64,000 nt of DNA from assembly GCF_020404765.1 (NCBI RefSeq), contig NZ_JAIVEM010000140.1:310001-374000 (forward strand), written 5' to 3'. A program made the position numbers and the translations under genes. A model generated the notes under the pieces. The model worked only from the letters and a program-made list of their open reading frames with translations. It was not told where the DNA came from and did not search any database. Below, in pieces: positions 8,043-15,367 of this stretch (positions within the stretch are counted from its first letter, which is position 1; every line of letters starts with the position of its first letter). The stretch is from Paenibacillus sp. BJ-4 (lineage in GTDB: Bacteria; Bacillota; Bacilli; Paenibacillales; Paenibacillaceae).

Positions 8043-8837
8043 ATGAAAACTAAAACTAATTTTTTGATATGTTTTGTAGTTATTTTACTTTTTTTGGGGC
8101 CAAATACACAGAGTGTAGCTGCTCAATCTCAAGTCTCATTGCCTATACAACTTAAAGTGAACGATTTCTACATCCTTTATACTTCACCTGCACCCCCCTT
8201 TGTTGATCAGAAAGGAAGAATGCTGATCCCGCTCAAAGCGGTGGAAGATTTGCTGGGAGGTAAAGTAACCTACAATGCCATGAATAAAACAGCAACGATA
8301 GATTTGTTGGGTCGAAGCATAGAAGTAACCATCGGAACAAGAGATATTCTTATCAATAGTGAGTCTGTAACAATGGATACTGTACCTGTTATGAAAGAGA
8401 ATACTATGTTTCTACCTGTCTCGGTACTCGTCAAGGATACGGATGCTAAGATGGAATGGGATGCCCAGCGGGGGCTACTGAAGCTGAACCATGAAAGTTT
8501 TAACAAAAGTCAAGTGCTTCTTAGCTTTTTGGGGCAAGATCTAGCGGAGGTAACGAATAAGGAGGCCTTTGATCTGCATAGTTATGAATGGAATGCCGCT
8601 GGAAATCTGACGATTCATGCGGACTTTGATAAGGGCCTGAAATTTTCCGAGAAACAAGTGGATATTCATCCCTTGCTAATGTACGGGAAAACTTACACGA
8701 TGGACCCTTACTCCAGACCGGTATCAGTTAAAACGATTCAGTTATCTGGAGAGGGACAGCTTACATTTAAGCGGGATTTTAGAAACGACTTAGAAAAGGT
8801 ACGTTATATTATCGCTGTAGGGCGGCTTACTAAATAG
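8043..8837 (+). CDS. Exported stalk-domain protein (copper amine oxidase N-terminal-like domain)
   Basis: A 264-residue exported protein. The ATG at 8043 has AGGAGG five bases upstream. A signal peptide (residues 1-29, ending SVAAQ) precedes one copy of the copper amine oxidase N-terminal-like domain (about 45-145), seen in GRMLIPLKAVEDLLGG and MFLPVSVLV. In Paenibacillus these domains are frequent in surface proteins and are not enzymes by themselves. The rest (150-264) has no match I recognise. It sits 60 bases after the frameshifted secreted protein and may share its transcript, and it converges on another stalk-domain gene. Confidence 0.75.
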   Translation: MKTKTNFLICFVVILLFLGPNTQSVAAQSQVSLPIQLKVNDFYILYTSPAPPFVDQKGRMLIPLKAVEDLLGGKVTYNAMNKTATIDLLGRSIEVTIGTRDILINSESVTMDTVPVMKENTMFLPVSVLVKDTDAKMEWDAQRGLLKLNHESFNKSQVLLSFLGQDLAEVTNKEAFDLHSYEWNAAGNLTIHADFDKGLKFSEKQVDIHPLLMYGKTYTMDPYSRPVSVKTIQLSGEGQLTFKRDFRNDLEKVRYIIAVGRLTK

Positions 8838-8866
8838 AAATCGAAGCGAGCCAAATTAATATAAAT

Positions 8867-8907
8867 AAAGAGAGACCGGATGCATTGCTGCTCCGGTCTC
8901 TCTTTTT
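8867..8907. terminator. Terminator between two convergent stalk-domain genes
   Basis: A perfect 14-bp stem (8867-8880 with 8892-8905), an 11-base loop and a T run. The left arm begins with AAA, so it can also work for the minus-strand gene. Confidence 0.88.
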
Positions 8908-8917
8908 AAGTCATTAT

Positions 8918-9961
8918 TTAGAAGGTAATGATTTGACTACCGTTTCCTTTATTACGTACATATCCAACGACTTTGGATACAGACTGTCTATCTTTAAGAT
9001 AATCAGTAACGCCATCTGTCAGGCTGTTTCTTTGATTGTTCGAAAGTTTATTCCAGTCATCCGAATTTACATAAACCTCGACGATAGCTTCACTGCTGTC
9101 GCCTCTTACGGTGAAATCGAAGCCGACTCCATTATAGGTGCCATATCTATCGGACAAGTTACGTTGGATCGTACTTGCATCCAGAGAAGAAGCCACTTTT
9201 TTAATCGTTACATCGCCTCTGCTGTTGGTTGAAAAGGTCGCCAATTTATCTCTATTACTGGAGTTTTTCACTGTGCCGTCAATATCGGCATCTTTGTACT
9301 CTTTCAAAATGTCCTTAACGATGTCCTCCAGGTAGCTTTCCTTTCTGCTGTCGGACAGGTCATCCCATCTGGACTTGGTCATTTCGATGGTCACGTCAAT
9401 ATCGCTTTTGTTACCATCCAGTGTGATATCCGAGTTCGTGTTGTAGGAATCACTGTAATCCTTGTTCAGTTGCTTTTGAAGATCTTTCAAGGTGCTTGAA
9501 CTATTTTTGCTCGCTTCATCTTTCAGCGTTTGATTGTCTTTTTGCAATTGAGCAATGGTAGCGTCTTTCGTTGTGTTCGCTGCTTTCGCTGTGTTCAGTT
9601 CCTGCGTCAGCGTTGAAATTTGGTTGTTCAATGCTGTAACTGTAGATTGATCAATAGGAACACCGTTGTCAGCAATGACTACGCGTTTGTTGGTACCATC
9701 CCATGTTACTTTTTTATCCAGCGCTGTACCTGCCAGTTTCAACGGGATATACGTCACGCCATCCAGCAGAAATGGTTCTGTTTTAGCATCAGCAGGAACC
9801 TCGGTTCCGTTGTAGATAATTTTAATATTGTTATATACTGCTTGGATCGGCTTAGTTACTTGTGCAGCATATGTAGATTGGCTAAAAAGAGCTCCGGAGA
9901 TGGCCAAGGCCGATACGGCAGTGATGATGACAGGTTTCTTCATGGATTTCAATGATTTCAT
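8918..9961 (-). CDS. Exported stalk-domain and coiled-coil protein
   Basis: A 347-residue exported protein. The signal peptide has two early lysine groups and a hydrophobic core ending STYAAQ (about residue 33). One copper amine oxidase N-terminal-like domain covers about 38-98 (EPFLLDGVTYIPLKLAG). A coiled coil follows (about 105-165), rich in Asn, Thr and Gln with heptad leucines. The remainder (175-347) contains two similar blocks, KSRWDDLSDSRKESY and SDDWNKLSNNQRNSL, which look like a duplicated domain. AAGGGG precedes the ATG. Probably a cell-wall-associated structural or sensing protein; the substrate is unknown. Confidence 0.78.
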   Translation of the reverse strand: MKSLKSMKKPVIITAVSALAISGALFSQSTYAAQVTKPIQAVYNNIKIIYNGTEVPADAKTEPFLLDGVTYIPLKLAGTALDKKVTWDGTNKRVVIADNGVPIDQSTVTALNNQISTLTQELNTAKAANTTKDATIAQLQKDNQTLKDEASKNSSSTLKDLQKQLNKDYSDSYNTNSDITLDGNKSDIDVTIEMTKSRWDDLSDSRKESYLEDIVKDILKEYKDADIDGTVKNSSNRDKLATFSTNSRGDVTIKKVASSLDASTIQRNLSDRYGTYNGVGFDFTVRGDSSEAIVEVYVNSDDWNKLSNNQRNSLTDGVTDYLKDRQSVSKVVGYVRNKGNGSQIITF

Positions 9962-10139
9962 TCGTTGGTCTACCCCTTTATTTAAGAATTATAGCATGAT
10001 ACATAGACTAGAGTAACATTAATACATGCAAAATCCAACAAGTTGGAAGGGTTGTTATTGGTTGTGCCTATACTAGTTAGACGCAAAAGCGACTGCAAAA
10101 GTTGCCCTGTTTGCGTAAATATTTTTCTAAAAGTATCCG

Positions 10140-10183
10140 AACAAAATAAAACAAGCCTGCTGTACAAGACAGCGAGACTTGTT
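10140..10183 (-). terminator. Terminator of the csbD-like gene
   Basis: On the minus strand AACAAG (10183-10178) pairs with CTTGTT (10155-10150), with an inner GCTGT/ACAGC pairing, followed by TTTATTTTG. Confidence 0.7.
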
Positions 10184-10231
10184 GATAAATAGTGCATCAT
10201 AAAAGTGCGTCAAGGGAATTAAAAATCAGGA

Positions 10232-10420
10232 TTATTTGCCGTCCTTCAGCTTGCCTGCTGTTTCCTGAAGATGACCTTTGGCCTTATCCAGCTTACCTTC
10301 AGCTTGTAGGGACTTGTTATCCGTGGCGCTCCCGATTTGGTCCTTGATTTCACCTTTGGCTTTGTTTACCTGACCTTTGATTTTATCGCTAATTCCGTTA
10401 TCCTTCATGTAATCGAACAT
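10232..10420 (-). CDS. csbD: CsbD-family stress protein
   Basis: A 62-residue, very hydrophilic, Lys/Asp/Gln-rich protein of the CsbD family, seen in ISDKIKGQVNKAKGEIKDQIG and the second repeat KLDKAKGHLQETAGKL. CsbD-like proteins accumulate in general stress; their activity is unknown. The start could be the ATG at 10420 or at 10408; neither has a good ribosome site. Upstream lies a promoter resembling the general-stress type. The gene is single and has its own terminator. Confidence 0.85.
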   Translation of the reverse strand: MFDYMKDNGISDKIKGQVNKAKGEIKDQIGSATDNKSLQAEGKLDKAKGHLQETAGKLKDGK

Positions 10421-10444
10421 TATTCAGCATGCTGTAGTGAGTTA

Positions 10445-10470
10445 TTACCCGAGCACAGGTCTTACGAAAC
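10445..10470 (-). promoter_or_regulatory. Stress-type (SigB-like) promoter for csbD
   Basis: On the minus strand GTTTCG (10470-10465), a 14-base spacer and GGGTAA (10450-10445) match the B. subtilis SigB pattern GTTT-n12-14-GGGTAT. It lies 25 bases before the csbD start. Which sigma factor reads it in this organism cannot be told from the window. Confidence 0.5.
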
Positions 10471-10546
10471 CTGAGGCTGTATATAACATACAGGGGTATA
10501 ATGATGAGTACGGGCCAAATCAGAACGTGAAGTGGGGAGTGAGCGA

Positions 10547-11062
10547 ATGCTCAAAATTTTGCTATTTATTCTCGTTATTCAAATTATTTATGTATCGGCG
10601 TATACACTGCGCATGATTTTGACGCTGAAAGGACAGAAGTACATTGCTGCGCTCATTAGCACTGTGGAGGTTACGGTTTATGTGCTTGGCTTGAATGTAG
10701 TGCTTAAGTATCTGGATCAGGTGGCAAGTCTCGCGGTATACGCCATTGGTTATGCGTTGGGTATTCTTATCGGAGCATGGATTGAGGAAAAAATAGCGCT
10801 CGGCTACGTCACTGTCAAGGTAATCAGCAATGAGATCAATGGAGGGATTGCCAATGCGCTGCGGGATAAAGGATATGGCGTTACAGCCTGGCTGGGCAGT
10901 GGACGTGATGGAGAGCGTCTGGTGATGGAGATTTTAGCTAAACGAAAAAACCAGAATAAGCTGTATCAATCGATTCTGGACCTGGACCCCAAGGCCTTTG
11001 TCATTACGGTAGAACCGAAGCAATTTCATGGCGGCTTCTGGACCAAAGCAATCCGCAAATAA
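10547..11062 (+). CDS. UPF0316 / DUF2179 membrane protein, YebE-like
   Basis: A 171-residue protein with three predicted membrane helices in the first 80 residues (KILLFILVIQIIYV; ALISTVEVTVYVLGL; AVYAIGYALGILIGAWI), then a soluble DUF2179 domain (about 90-160) with GYGVTAWLGSGRDGERLVMEI. This is the layout of the UPF0316 family (B. subtilis YebE). DUF2179 domains are thought to bind a small ligand, but the function is not known. The ATG at 10547 follows GGGGAG by seven bases; an in-frame GTG 15 bases upstream overlaps that site and was rejected. TATAAT at 10497-10502 may be its -10 box. Confidence 0.85.
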   Translation: MLKILLFILVIQIIYVSAYTLRMILTLKGQKYIAALISTVEVTVYVLGLNVVLKYLDQVASLAVYAIGYALGILIGAWIEEKIALGYVTVKVISNEINGGIANALRDKGYGVTAWLGSGRDGERLVMEILAKRKNQNKLYQSILDLDPKAFVITVEPKQFHGGFWTKAIRK

Positions 11063-11180
11063 ATATTTTGGTAAAATACGCATATTTTTCGGAGTTTGGA
11101 GCATATTAATACCCGCACAGGAGAGAATAAACAGAATGCTGACAGGGGATTACCCTAATAAAAACCGAGGGGGAATGTAG

Positions 11181-11393
11181 ATGTACAGACGCCAGGCCCC
11201 GGAGATCATTCCAGAGGAAAATACAGCCATTTGGTCGTGTACAAATGAGGGCTGCAACGGCTGGATGCGAACGGATTTTACCTTTTTGAGCGAACCGATG
11301 TGTCCGCTTTGCCAAGCCTCGATGGGGCAGGAAATGCGGATGCTGCCGATTCTCAATCAGGCGGGCAATTCCTTTGTCGCCCAACGCTCTTAA
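11181..11393 (+). CDS. YdjO-like cold-inducible zinc-ribbon peptide
   Basis: A 70-residue protein with an IWSCTNEGCNGWMR motif followed by MCPLCQASM, two cysteine pairs that should bind zinc, and ending near RMLPILN. This is the pattern of the B. subtilis YdjO cold-inducible family. Its exact function is unknown. The ATG follows GAGGGGGAATGTAG. Single gene with a strong terminator behind it. Confidence 0.82.
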   Translation: MYRRQAPEIIPEENTAIWSCTNEGCNGWMRTDFTFLSEPMCPLCQASMGQEMRMLPILNQAGNSFVAQRS

Positions 11394-11435
11394 TTGTAAG
11401 TGAGTACGATGACCACACTTGCAAAACTATGAACA

Positions 11436-11472
11436 TCAAAAGCCGCTCCAGCGTATGCTGAGCGGCTTTTGA
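11436..11472. terminator. Terminator after the YdjO-like gene
   Basis: A perfect 13-bp stem (11436-11448 with 11460-11472). The arms read TCAAAAGCC and GGCTTTTGA, so it can act in both directions, including for the minus-strand lacI-type gene. Confidence 0.85.
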
Positions 11473-11524
11473 ATGTGAATCCTGCGAATAGGGGGCTGAT
11501 TTTTCAGAGGCAGGCATACATCGA

Positions 11525-12541
11525 TCACGGCCTCTCAATACGCTGTACGGAATCACGATACACAATGTGACCCTGTACAAGGACTCGGCCAAAACGACTG
11601 CCGGGATGGCTTATTTTTTTCATGATTGATTCAATGGCAGTACGTGCCATCTGTTCAATGTCCACGCCGACGGTAGTCAGCTGCGGAACAATAAGAGTGG
11701 CATATACATCATTGTCGAAGCCAACCACAGAGCAATCTTCAGGCACACGGTATCCCTGAGCAATCAGCTTTTGCACCAGGTTGTACGCCACCTGATCACA
11801 GTTGCATACAAAGGCAGTTGGCAGTGGCTGGGGCAGTTCCACATCAACGTATACAGCACCCTCGTCATCCCGGTCGCTGAGCACCCACTCGTTACGTAGG
11901 GGCAGCCTGTGCTCCAGCAAGGATTTATAGTAGCCGAGGAAACGATCTTGAATGCTACTGGTGGAATAAAGATTACCCACATATGCAATATCCCGGTGTC
12001 CCTGAGCAATCAAATAGTTGGTCAGCTCGTAGGCTCCGTAAAAATTATCGGTTACTACAGAGTCGATATCGGCATGCTCATCATAAAAATCAAGAAACAT
12101 TTTGGGCAGGTCCATCGATTGCACCAGCTCGATATATGGCTTACTCACTTGTCCCAGAAGAATGAAGCCATCCACCTTGCGATCGTAATAGATGCGAGGC
12201 AGATTAAGCTGTTCTTCGTCCTCGCGATGGAGGATGTGAAGGATGCCATAGTAGCCGTATTGTTCGAGTTCCCGTGAAATTTGCTGATAGATGTGCAGAT
12301 AAAACGATTGGCTGGGGCCGGTAAAACGCTCGGGAATGACCACACCAATGTTATAGGTGAGGCCCTCCTTCATCGATTTGGCAGCGGTATTGAAACGGTA
12401 GCCCATTTCGCCCGCAAGCGTCTTGATGCGCTCCTTTAGCTCATCGCTAACTCCATCCTTGTCATTGAGCGCCTTCGACACGGTCACGCTGCTAACCCCC
12501 AGCTTATCTGCAATATCCCGCATCGTTACGTTGCTCTTCAT
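11525..12541 (-). CDS. LacI-family repressor of the mannan-oligosaccharide locus
   Basis: A 338-residue LacI/GalR regulator. The helix-turn-helix is at residues 7-26 (MRDIADKLGVSSVTVSKALN), followed by the hinge RFNTAAKSMKEG and a periplasmic-binding-fold sensor domain (IGVVIPERF, DSVVTDNFYGAYELTNYLI). The start was set at 12541 because the DNA-binding domain begins there; the longer frame adds a hydrophobic stretch not seen in the family. It is the third gene behind the epimerase and the GH130_1 phosphorylase on the same strand. Two matching palindromes lie in the divergent promoter region at 15.1-15.4 kb, so it is inferred to repress both arms and be released by a mannan-derived sugar. Confidence 0.88.
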   Translation of the reverse strand: MKSNVTMRDIADKLGVSSVTVSKALNDKDGVSDELKERIKTLAGEMGYRFNTAAKSMKEGLTYNIGVVIPERFTGPSQSFYLHIYQQISRELEQYGYYGILHILHREDEEQLNLPRIYYDRKVDGFILLGQVSKPYIELVQSMDLPKMFLDFYDEHADIDSVVTDNFYGAYELTNYLIAQGHRDIAYVGNLYSTSSIQDRFLGYYKSLLEHRLPLRNEWVLSDRDDEGAVYVDVELPQPLPTAFVCNCDQVAYNLVQKLIAQGYRVPEDCSVVGFDNDVYATLIVPQLTTVGVDIEQMARTAIESIMKKISHPGSRFGRVLVQGHIVYRDSVQRIERP

Positions 12542-12578
12542 TTCCTGTTCCGCCTTCCAATTTAAAAAAGATAACATC

Positions 12579-12680
12579 AGCAGCATAGCTACCCTGTAAA
12601 GATATCCTGTAAAGATAAAGATTAGCAGCATAGCTGCCCAGAGAACAACCATTAGCCTGCGGATAACAGTTGTTCTCTGG
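12579..12680. repeat. Direct repeats and a 12-bp inverted repeat between the GH130_1 and lacI-type genes
   Basis: Two copies of AGCAGCATAGCT (12579-12590, 12624-12635) flank two adjacent copies of CCTGTAAAGATA (12593-12604, 12606-12617). Next comes a perfect inverted repeat CCAGAGAACAAC / GTTGTTCTCTGG (12638-12649, 12669-12680) with a 19-base loop. There is no T run, so this is not a classical terminator. It could stabilise the upstream part of the operon mRNA and lower lacI expression. Confidence 0.7.
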
Positions 12681-12720
12681 CTAGTATACATGGTTCCGCA
12701 GACAGGATAAAGCTTGCGGC

Positions 12721-13920
12721 TTATGTCCGCTGCGAAGCATGAGCTTGTGCTTGCAACAGTGCTTCATTGCGTTGAATCAGCTCACGGCGGACAGCGGCAC
12801 TGCCGAGTGAACGCAGTGGGTCAGTTGGTGTGTTGAATGTGTAGTCCTCCAAGCGGGCAACGGTTGTTGTTGCCACGTGGATACGGGTGTCACTGGAGGC
12901 GTAGTAAATAAAGACCTCATTGTGCTCGTTAACCACTGCTCCGTTGCAAAAAATAACGTTCGAGACATCCCCGACACGCTCTTCATCATAGGGGGCTATA
13001 AAATGCCCGCCTGGCTTGGCGATGACGCGCGAAGGGTCCTCCAGGCTGGTGGCAAAGGTGTACAGCACATATCGCAGGCCAGCGGCGGTATTACGCACGC
13101 CGTGAGCGATATGAATCCAGCCGCGGCTGGTCTTGATCGGAGCGGGTCCTTGCCCGTTCTTGGCCTCGTACACGGTATGGTAGCAGCGCTCGTCAATCAC
13201 TGTTTCGCTCTCAATCACAGGCTGTGTAATATCCTCGCACAGACCGAAGGCAATGCCGCCACCCGAGCCAGTGGAAATAAATCCGTCCTGTGGACGTGTG
13301 TAAAAGGCGTATTGACCGTTCACGAATTCGGGATGCAGGACAACGTTGCGTTGTTGCGGGGAACGGGTGGAAATGTTCGGTAGACGGGTCCACGTGCGTA
13401 GATCGCGGGTACGAACCAGTCCAGCCTGAGCGACAGCGCTGGAGGTGTCATGGGGTGGTGCGTCAGGGTCCTTTTTCTCGGAACAATAAATGCCGTAGAT
13501 CCAGCCGTCCTCATGCTTCACCAGCCGCATATCGTACATGTTCGTTTCGTCCGGGTCGATATCGTCCCATATCAATGGGGCATCAATGAATCGGAACTGG
13601 TCAATACCATTATCACTCTCGGCCAGGGCAAAAAACGATTTTCGATCCAGCCCCTCGGTGCGGGAAACCAGAATATATTTGCCCTCATGATAGATCGCGC
13701 CCGGGTTTAGCGCTGCATTCACACCCAGACGCTCCATGAAAAATGGGTTCGTGTGTACGTTCAAATCAAACCGCCAGTGCAGCGGGACGTGATGACGTGT
13801 GAGTACAGGATAGCGGTAGCGTTCGTAGATGCCGTTGTAGAAGGTGGTATTGACCTCATTCGGACGTGTAATCAGTTCCTCTTGCTGCGCCAGCAGCTTA
13901 TGGTATTGGGTATGAATCAT
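12721..13920 (-). CDS. GH130_1 phosphorylase, probably 4-O-beta-D-mannosyl-D-glucose phosphorylase
   Basis: A 399-residue GH130 enzyme. The start at 13920 overlaps the stop of the epimerase gene (ATGA), so the two are translationally coupled. It shows landmarks of the mannosylglucose phosphorylases: RYRYPVLTRHHVP near residue 35, NPFFMERLGVNA, MYDMRLVKHEDGWIYGIYC with the catalytic Asp, QQRNVVLHPEFV, GSGGGIAFGL and HGVRNTAAGLRYVLY. GH130_1 enzymes split mannosyl-beta-1,4-glucose with phosphate into mannose-1-phosphate and glucose in the cytoplasm. The adjoining epimerase would supply the substrate from mannobiose. Family assignment is strong; exact substrate is from family knowledge and context. 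Confidence 0.88.
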   Translation of the reverse strand: MIHTQYHKLLAQQEELITRPNEVNTTFYNGIYERYRYPVLTRHHVPLHWRFDLNVHTNPFFMERLGVNAALNPGAIYHEGKYILVSRTEGLDRKSFFALAESDNGIDQFRFIDAPLIWDDIDPDETNMYDMRLVKHEDGWIYGIYCSEKKDPDAPPHDTSSAVAQAGLVRTRDLRTWTRLPNISTRSPQQRNVVLHPEFVNGQYAFYTRPQDGFISTGSGGGIAFGLCEDITQPVIESETVIDERCYHTVYEAKNGQGPAPIKTSRGWIHIAHGVRNTAAGLRYVLYTFATSLEDPSRVIAKPGGHFIAPYDEERVGDVSNVIFCNGAVVNEHNEVFIYYASSDTRIHVATTTVARLEDYTFNTPTDPLRSLGSAAVRRELIQRNEALLQAQAHASQRT

Positions 13921-15092
13921 TTCGTTCTCATCCTTTCCAGCATTTCGATGCAAAATCGGCTGTTGTGATACGGGCATTTCCAAGGCCCTGCAATCTCTCT
14001 CGGATCAGGCTTGCCATCCGCTTGAACGGACCAGAACCATTCCCCTCCGGGTCGTGAATCTACGATGTGTTCCCGGGTGTAGGCCCACAAATCCCGTACA
14101 ATCTGTAAGAAACGTTCGTCCTGTGTTCGTTGATACGCATTGTAGAAGCCGACGATTCCTTCTGCCTGTACCCACCATATACGCGAGGTGTCTACCCGAG
14201 CGTCTTCCCGTTCGTTGATCAGTGAACCATCTGGCTGAACAGCACGTTCGGCTACCGCATGGGCGATATCCACCACCATGTCTATATATTCCGGGGGGTG
14301 GTGACCCAGCACGTTCATAGCGTCCTCAATCAGCCAACTGGCTTCAATATCGTGACCGTACGAGGTCAGGTCAAGCAGAGAGCGCCAGTCACTGTCGAAA
14401 AATACCCCCAACCGCCGGGCGGAAGCATCGTAAACACGACTGTATAAAATGTCCAGTACATTCGCCAACGCATCCCGTACGCTTTCATCCGGCCATACAC
14501 GAAGCAGCTGGGTATACGCTTCCAGAACATGGATATGTGTATTCATGGTGATTTGCGCGGTAACTCCGTTTTCGCTGAGCAGCTCATTAGGCTGCGTGTT
14601 CCACATCCGGTCAAATTGTTCACCGTATGCCTGGCGGGTGCGATCATATCCTTTTTGCTCCAGCAGGTGAAATAGCTCCTTGGCTAGTGACAGGGCATCC
14701 GGGTCGCCCGTTGCCCGCGCATATTCGGACAAGGCATAAATGGCGAATGCCTGCGCATAGACATGCTTGCACGTGTCGACTGGACGGCCCGTATGATCTA
14801 CCATCCAGTACATTCCTCCATAAACCGGGTCTATCAGGTGCTCTTGCATGAACAGGAAAGCGTGTCGTGCGGCATCCTTATAGATGCGTTCCCCGGTTAC
14901 ACGGGCTGCTGCCGAGAATGACCAGAGTAACCGTGCAGTAGCAATGCTGCCCTTATCCGCCTTCTTATGGATGTGCAGGTCGACATCCACCTCACCATAA
15001 AATCCACCGTGCGCTTCATCCTTCAACCCTAGCCAGAACGGAAGTATATGATCCTTCCATTCCTGTCTGATCTCGTATAGCAACGTGTCCAA
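13917..15092 (-). CDS. Cellobiose 2-epimerase / N-acylglucosamine 2-epimerase family enzyme
   Basis: A 391-residue (alpha/alpha)6-barrel enzyme. Motifs typical of cellobiose 2-epimerases are present: HGGFYGEVD near the N-terminus, TARLLWSFSAAAR, YGHDIEASWLIEDA with a catalytic His, WWVQAEGIVGFYNAYQ, and GPWKCPYHNSRFCIEML with the second catalytic His. It is expected to epimerise the reducing-end mannose of mannobiose to glucose. The frame can open at a TTG (15101) one base from GGAGGA, but the TTG at 15092, nine bases downstream of the ribosome site, is better placed. First gene of the minus-strand arm of the mannan locus, with a strong LacI-controlled promoter. Confidence 0.87.
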   Translation of the reverse strand: MDTLLYEIRQEWKDHILPFWLGLKDEAHGGFYGEVDVDLHIHKKADKGSIATARLLWSFSAAARVTGERIYKDAARHAFLFMQEHLIDPVYGGMYWMVDHTGRPVDTCKHVYAQAFAIYALSEYARATGDPDALSLAKELFHLLEQKGYDRTRQAYGEQFDRMWNTQPNELLSENGVTAQITMNTHIHVLEAYTQLLRVWPDESVRDALANVLDILYSRVYDASARRLGVFFDSDWRSLLDLTSYGHDIEASWLIEDAMNVLGHHPPEYIDMVVDIAHAVAERAVQPDGSLINEREDARVDTSRIWWVQAEGIVGFYNAYQRTQDERFLQIVRDLWAYTREHIVDSRPGGEWFWSVQADGKPDPREIAGPWKCPYHNSRFCIEMLERMRTK

Positions 15093-15122
15093 GAGGCACA
15101 ATCCTCCTTTGCAGTTAATTAA

Positions 15123-15134
15123 GTTATCGTTAAC
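15123..15134. promoter_or_regulatory. LacI-type operator O1 (epimerase arm)
   Basis: GTTATCGTTAAC is a near-palindrome with a central CG, the hallmark of LacI-family sites. It lies just downstream of the minus-strand start point predicted from the promoter at 15146-15174, where a bound repressor would block transcription. Its reverse complement matches O2 in 11 of 12 positions. Confidence 0.75.
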
Positions 15135-15145
15135 CTTACAAAAAG

Positions 15146-15174
15146 ATCATAATCACGTATGCGGAAGCTGTCAA
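15146..15174 (-). promoter_or_regulatory. Promoter of the epimerase-GH130_1-lacI operon
   Basis: On the minus strand TTGACA (15174-15169), a 17-base spacer and TATGAT (15151-15146): a near-consensus housekeeping promoter about 55 bases before the TTG start. Confidence 0.8.
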
Positions 15175-15284
15175 CTCTTCTGATCAACAACAATTTTTCA
15201 AAGGATAAGCGATATAAACACGAAAGTTACGGTGTTGTTTAATCCTTTCTTGTCCATCGAAACAGATTTTAAAAAATAATAAAA

Positions 15285-15314
15285 TTGACATAGTAAGCGT
15301 TATCATAATAAAAT
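15285..15314 (+). promoter_or_regulatory. Promoter of the sugar-transport and GH130_2 operon
   Basis: TTGACA (15285-15290), an 18-base spacer and TAAAAT (15309-15314), followed directly by operator O2. Confidence 0.7.
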
Positions 15315-15325
15315 GATTTTGTTGG

Positions 15326-15337
15326 TTTAACGATAAC
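15326..15337. promoter_or_regulatory. LacI-type operator O2 (transport arm)
   Basis: TTTAACGATAAC, the same element as O1 in the other orientation with one mismatch. It overlaps the expected start point of the plus-strand promoter. O1 and O2 centres are 203 bases apart, so looping is conceivable. Confidence 0.75.
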
Positions 15338-15367
15338 CTTATTTTAAAAAGCGGGAGGGGTCGTTTT

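Noticed and set aside
12542..12691. N-terminal extension of the LacI-type regulator with a hydrophobic segment
   Set aside because: The family starts with the helix-turn-helix; the extension lies in the repeat cassette and has no ribosome site.
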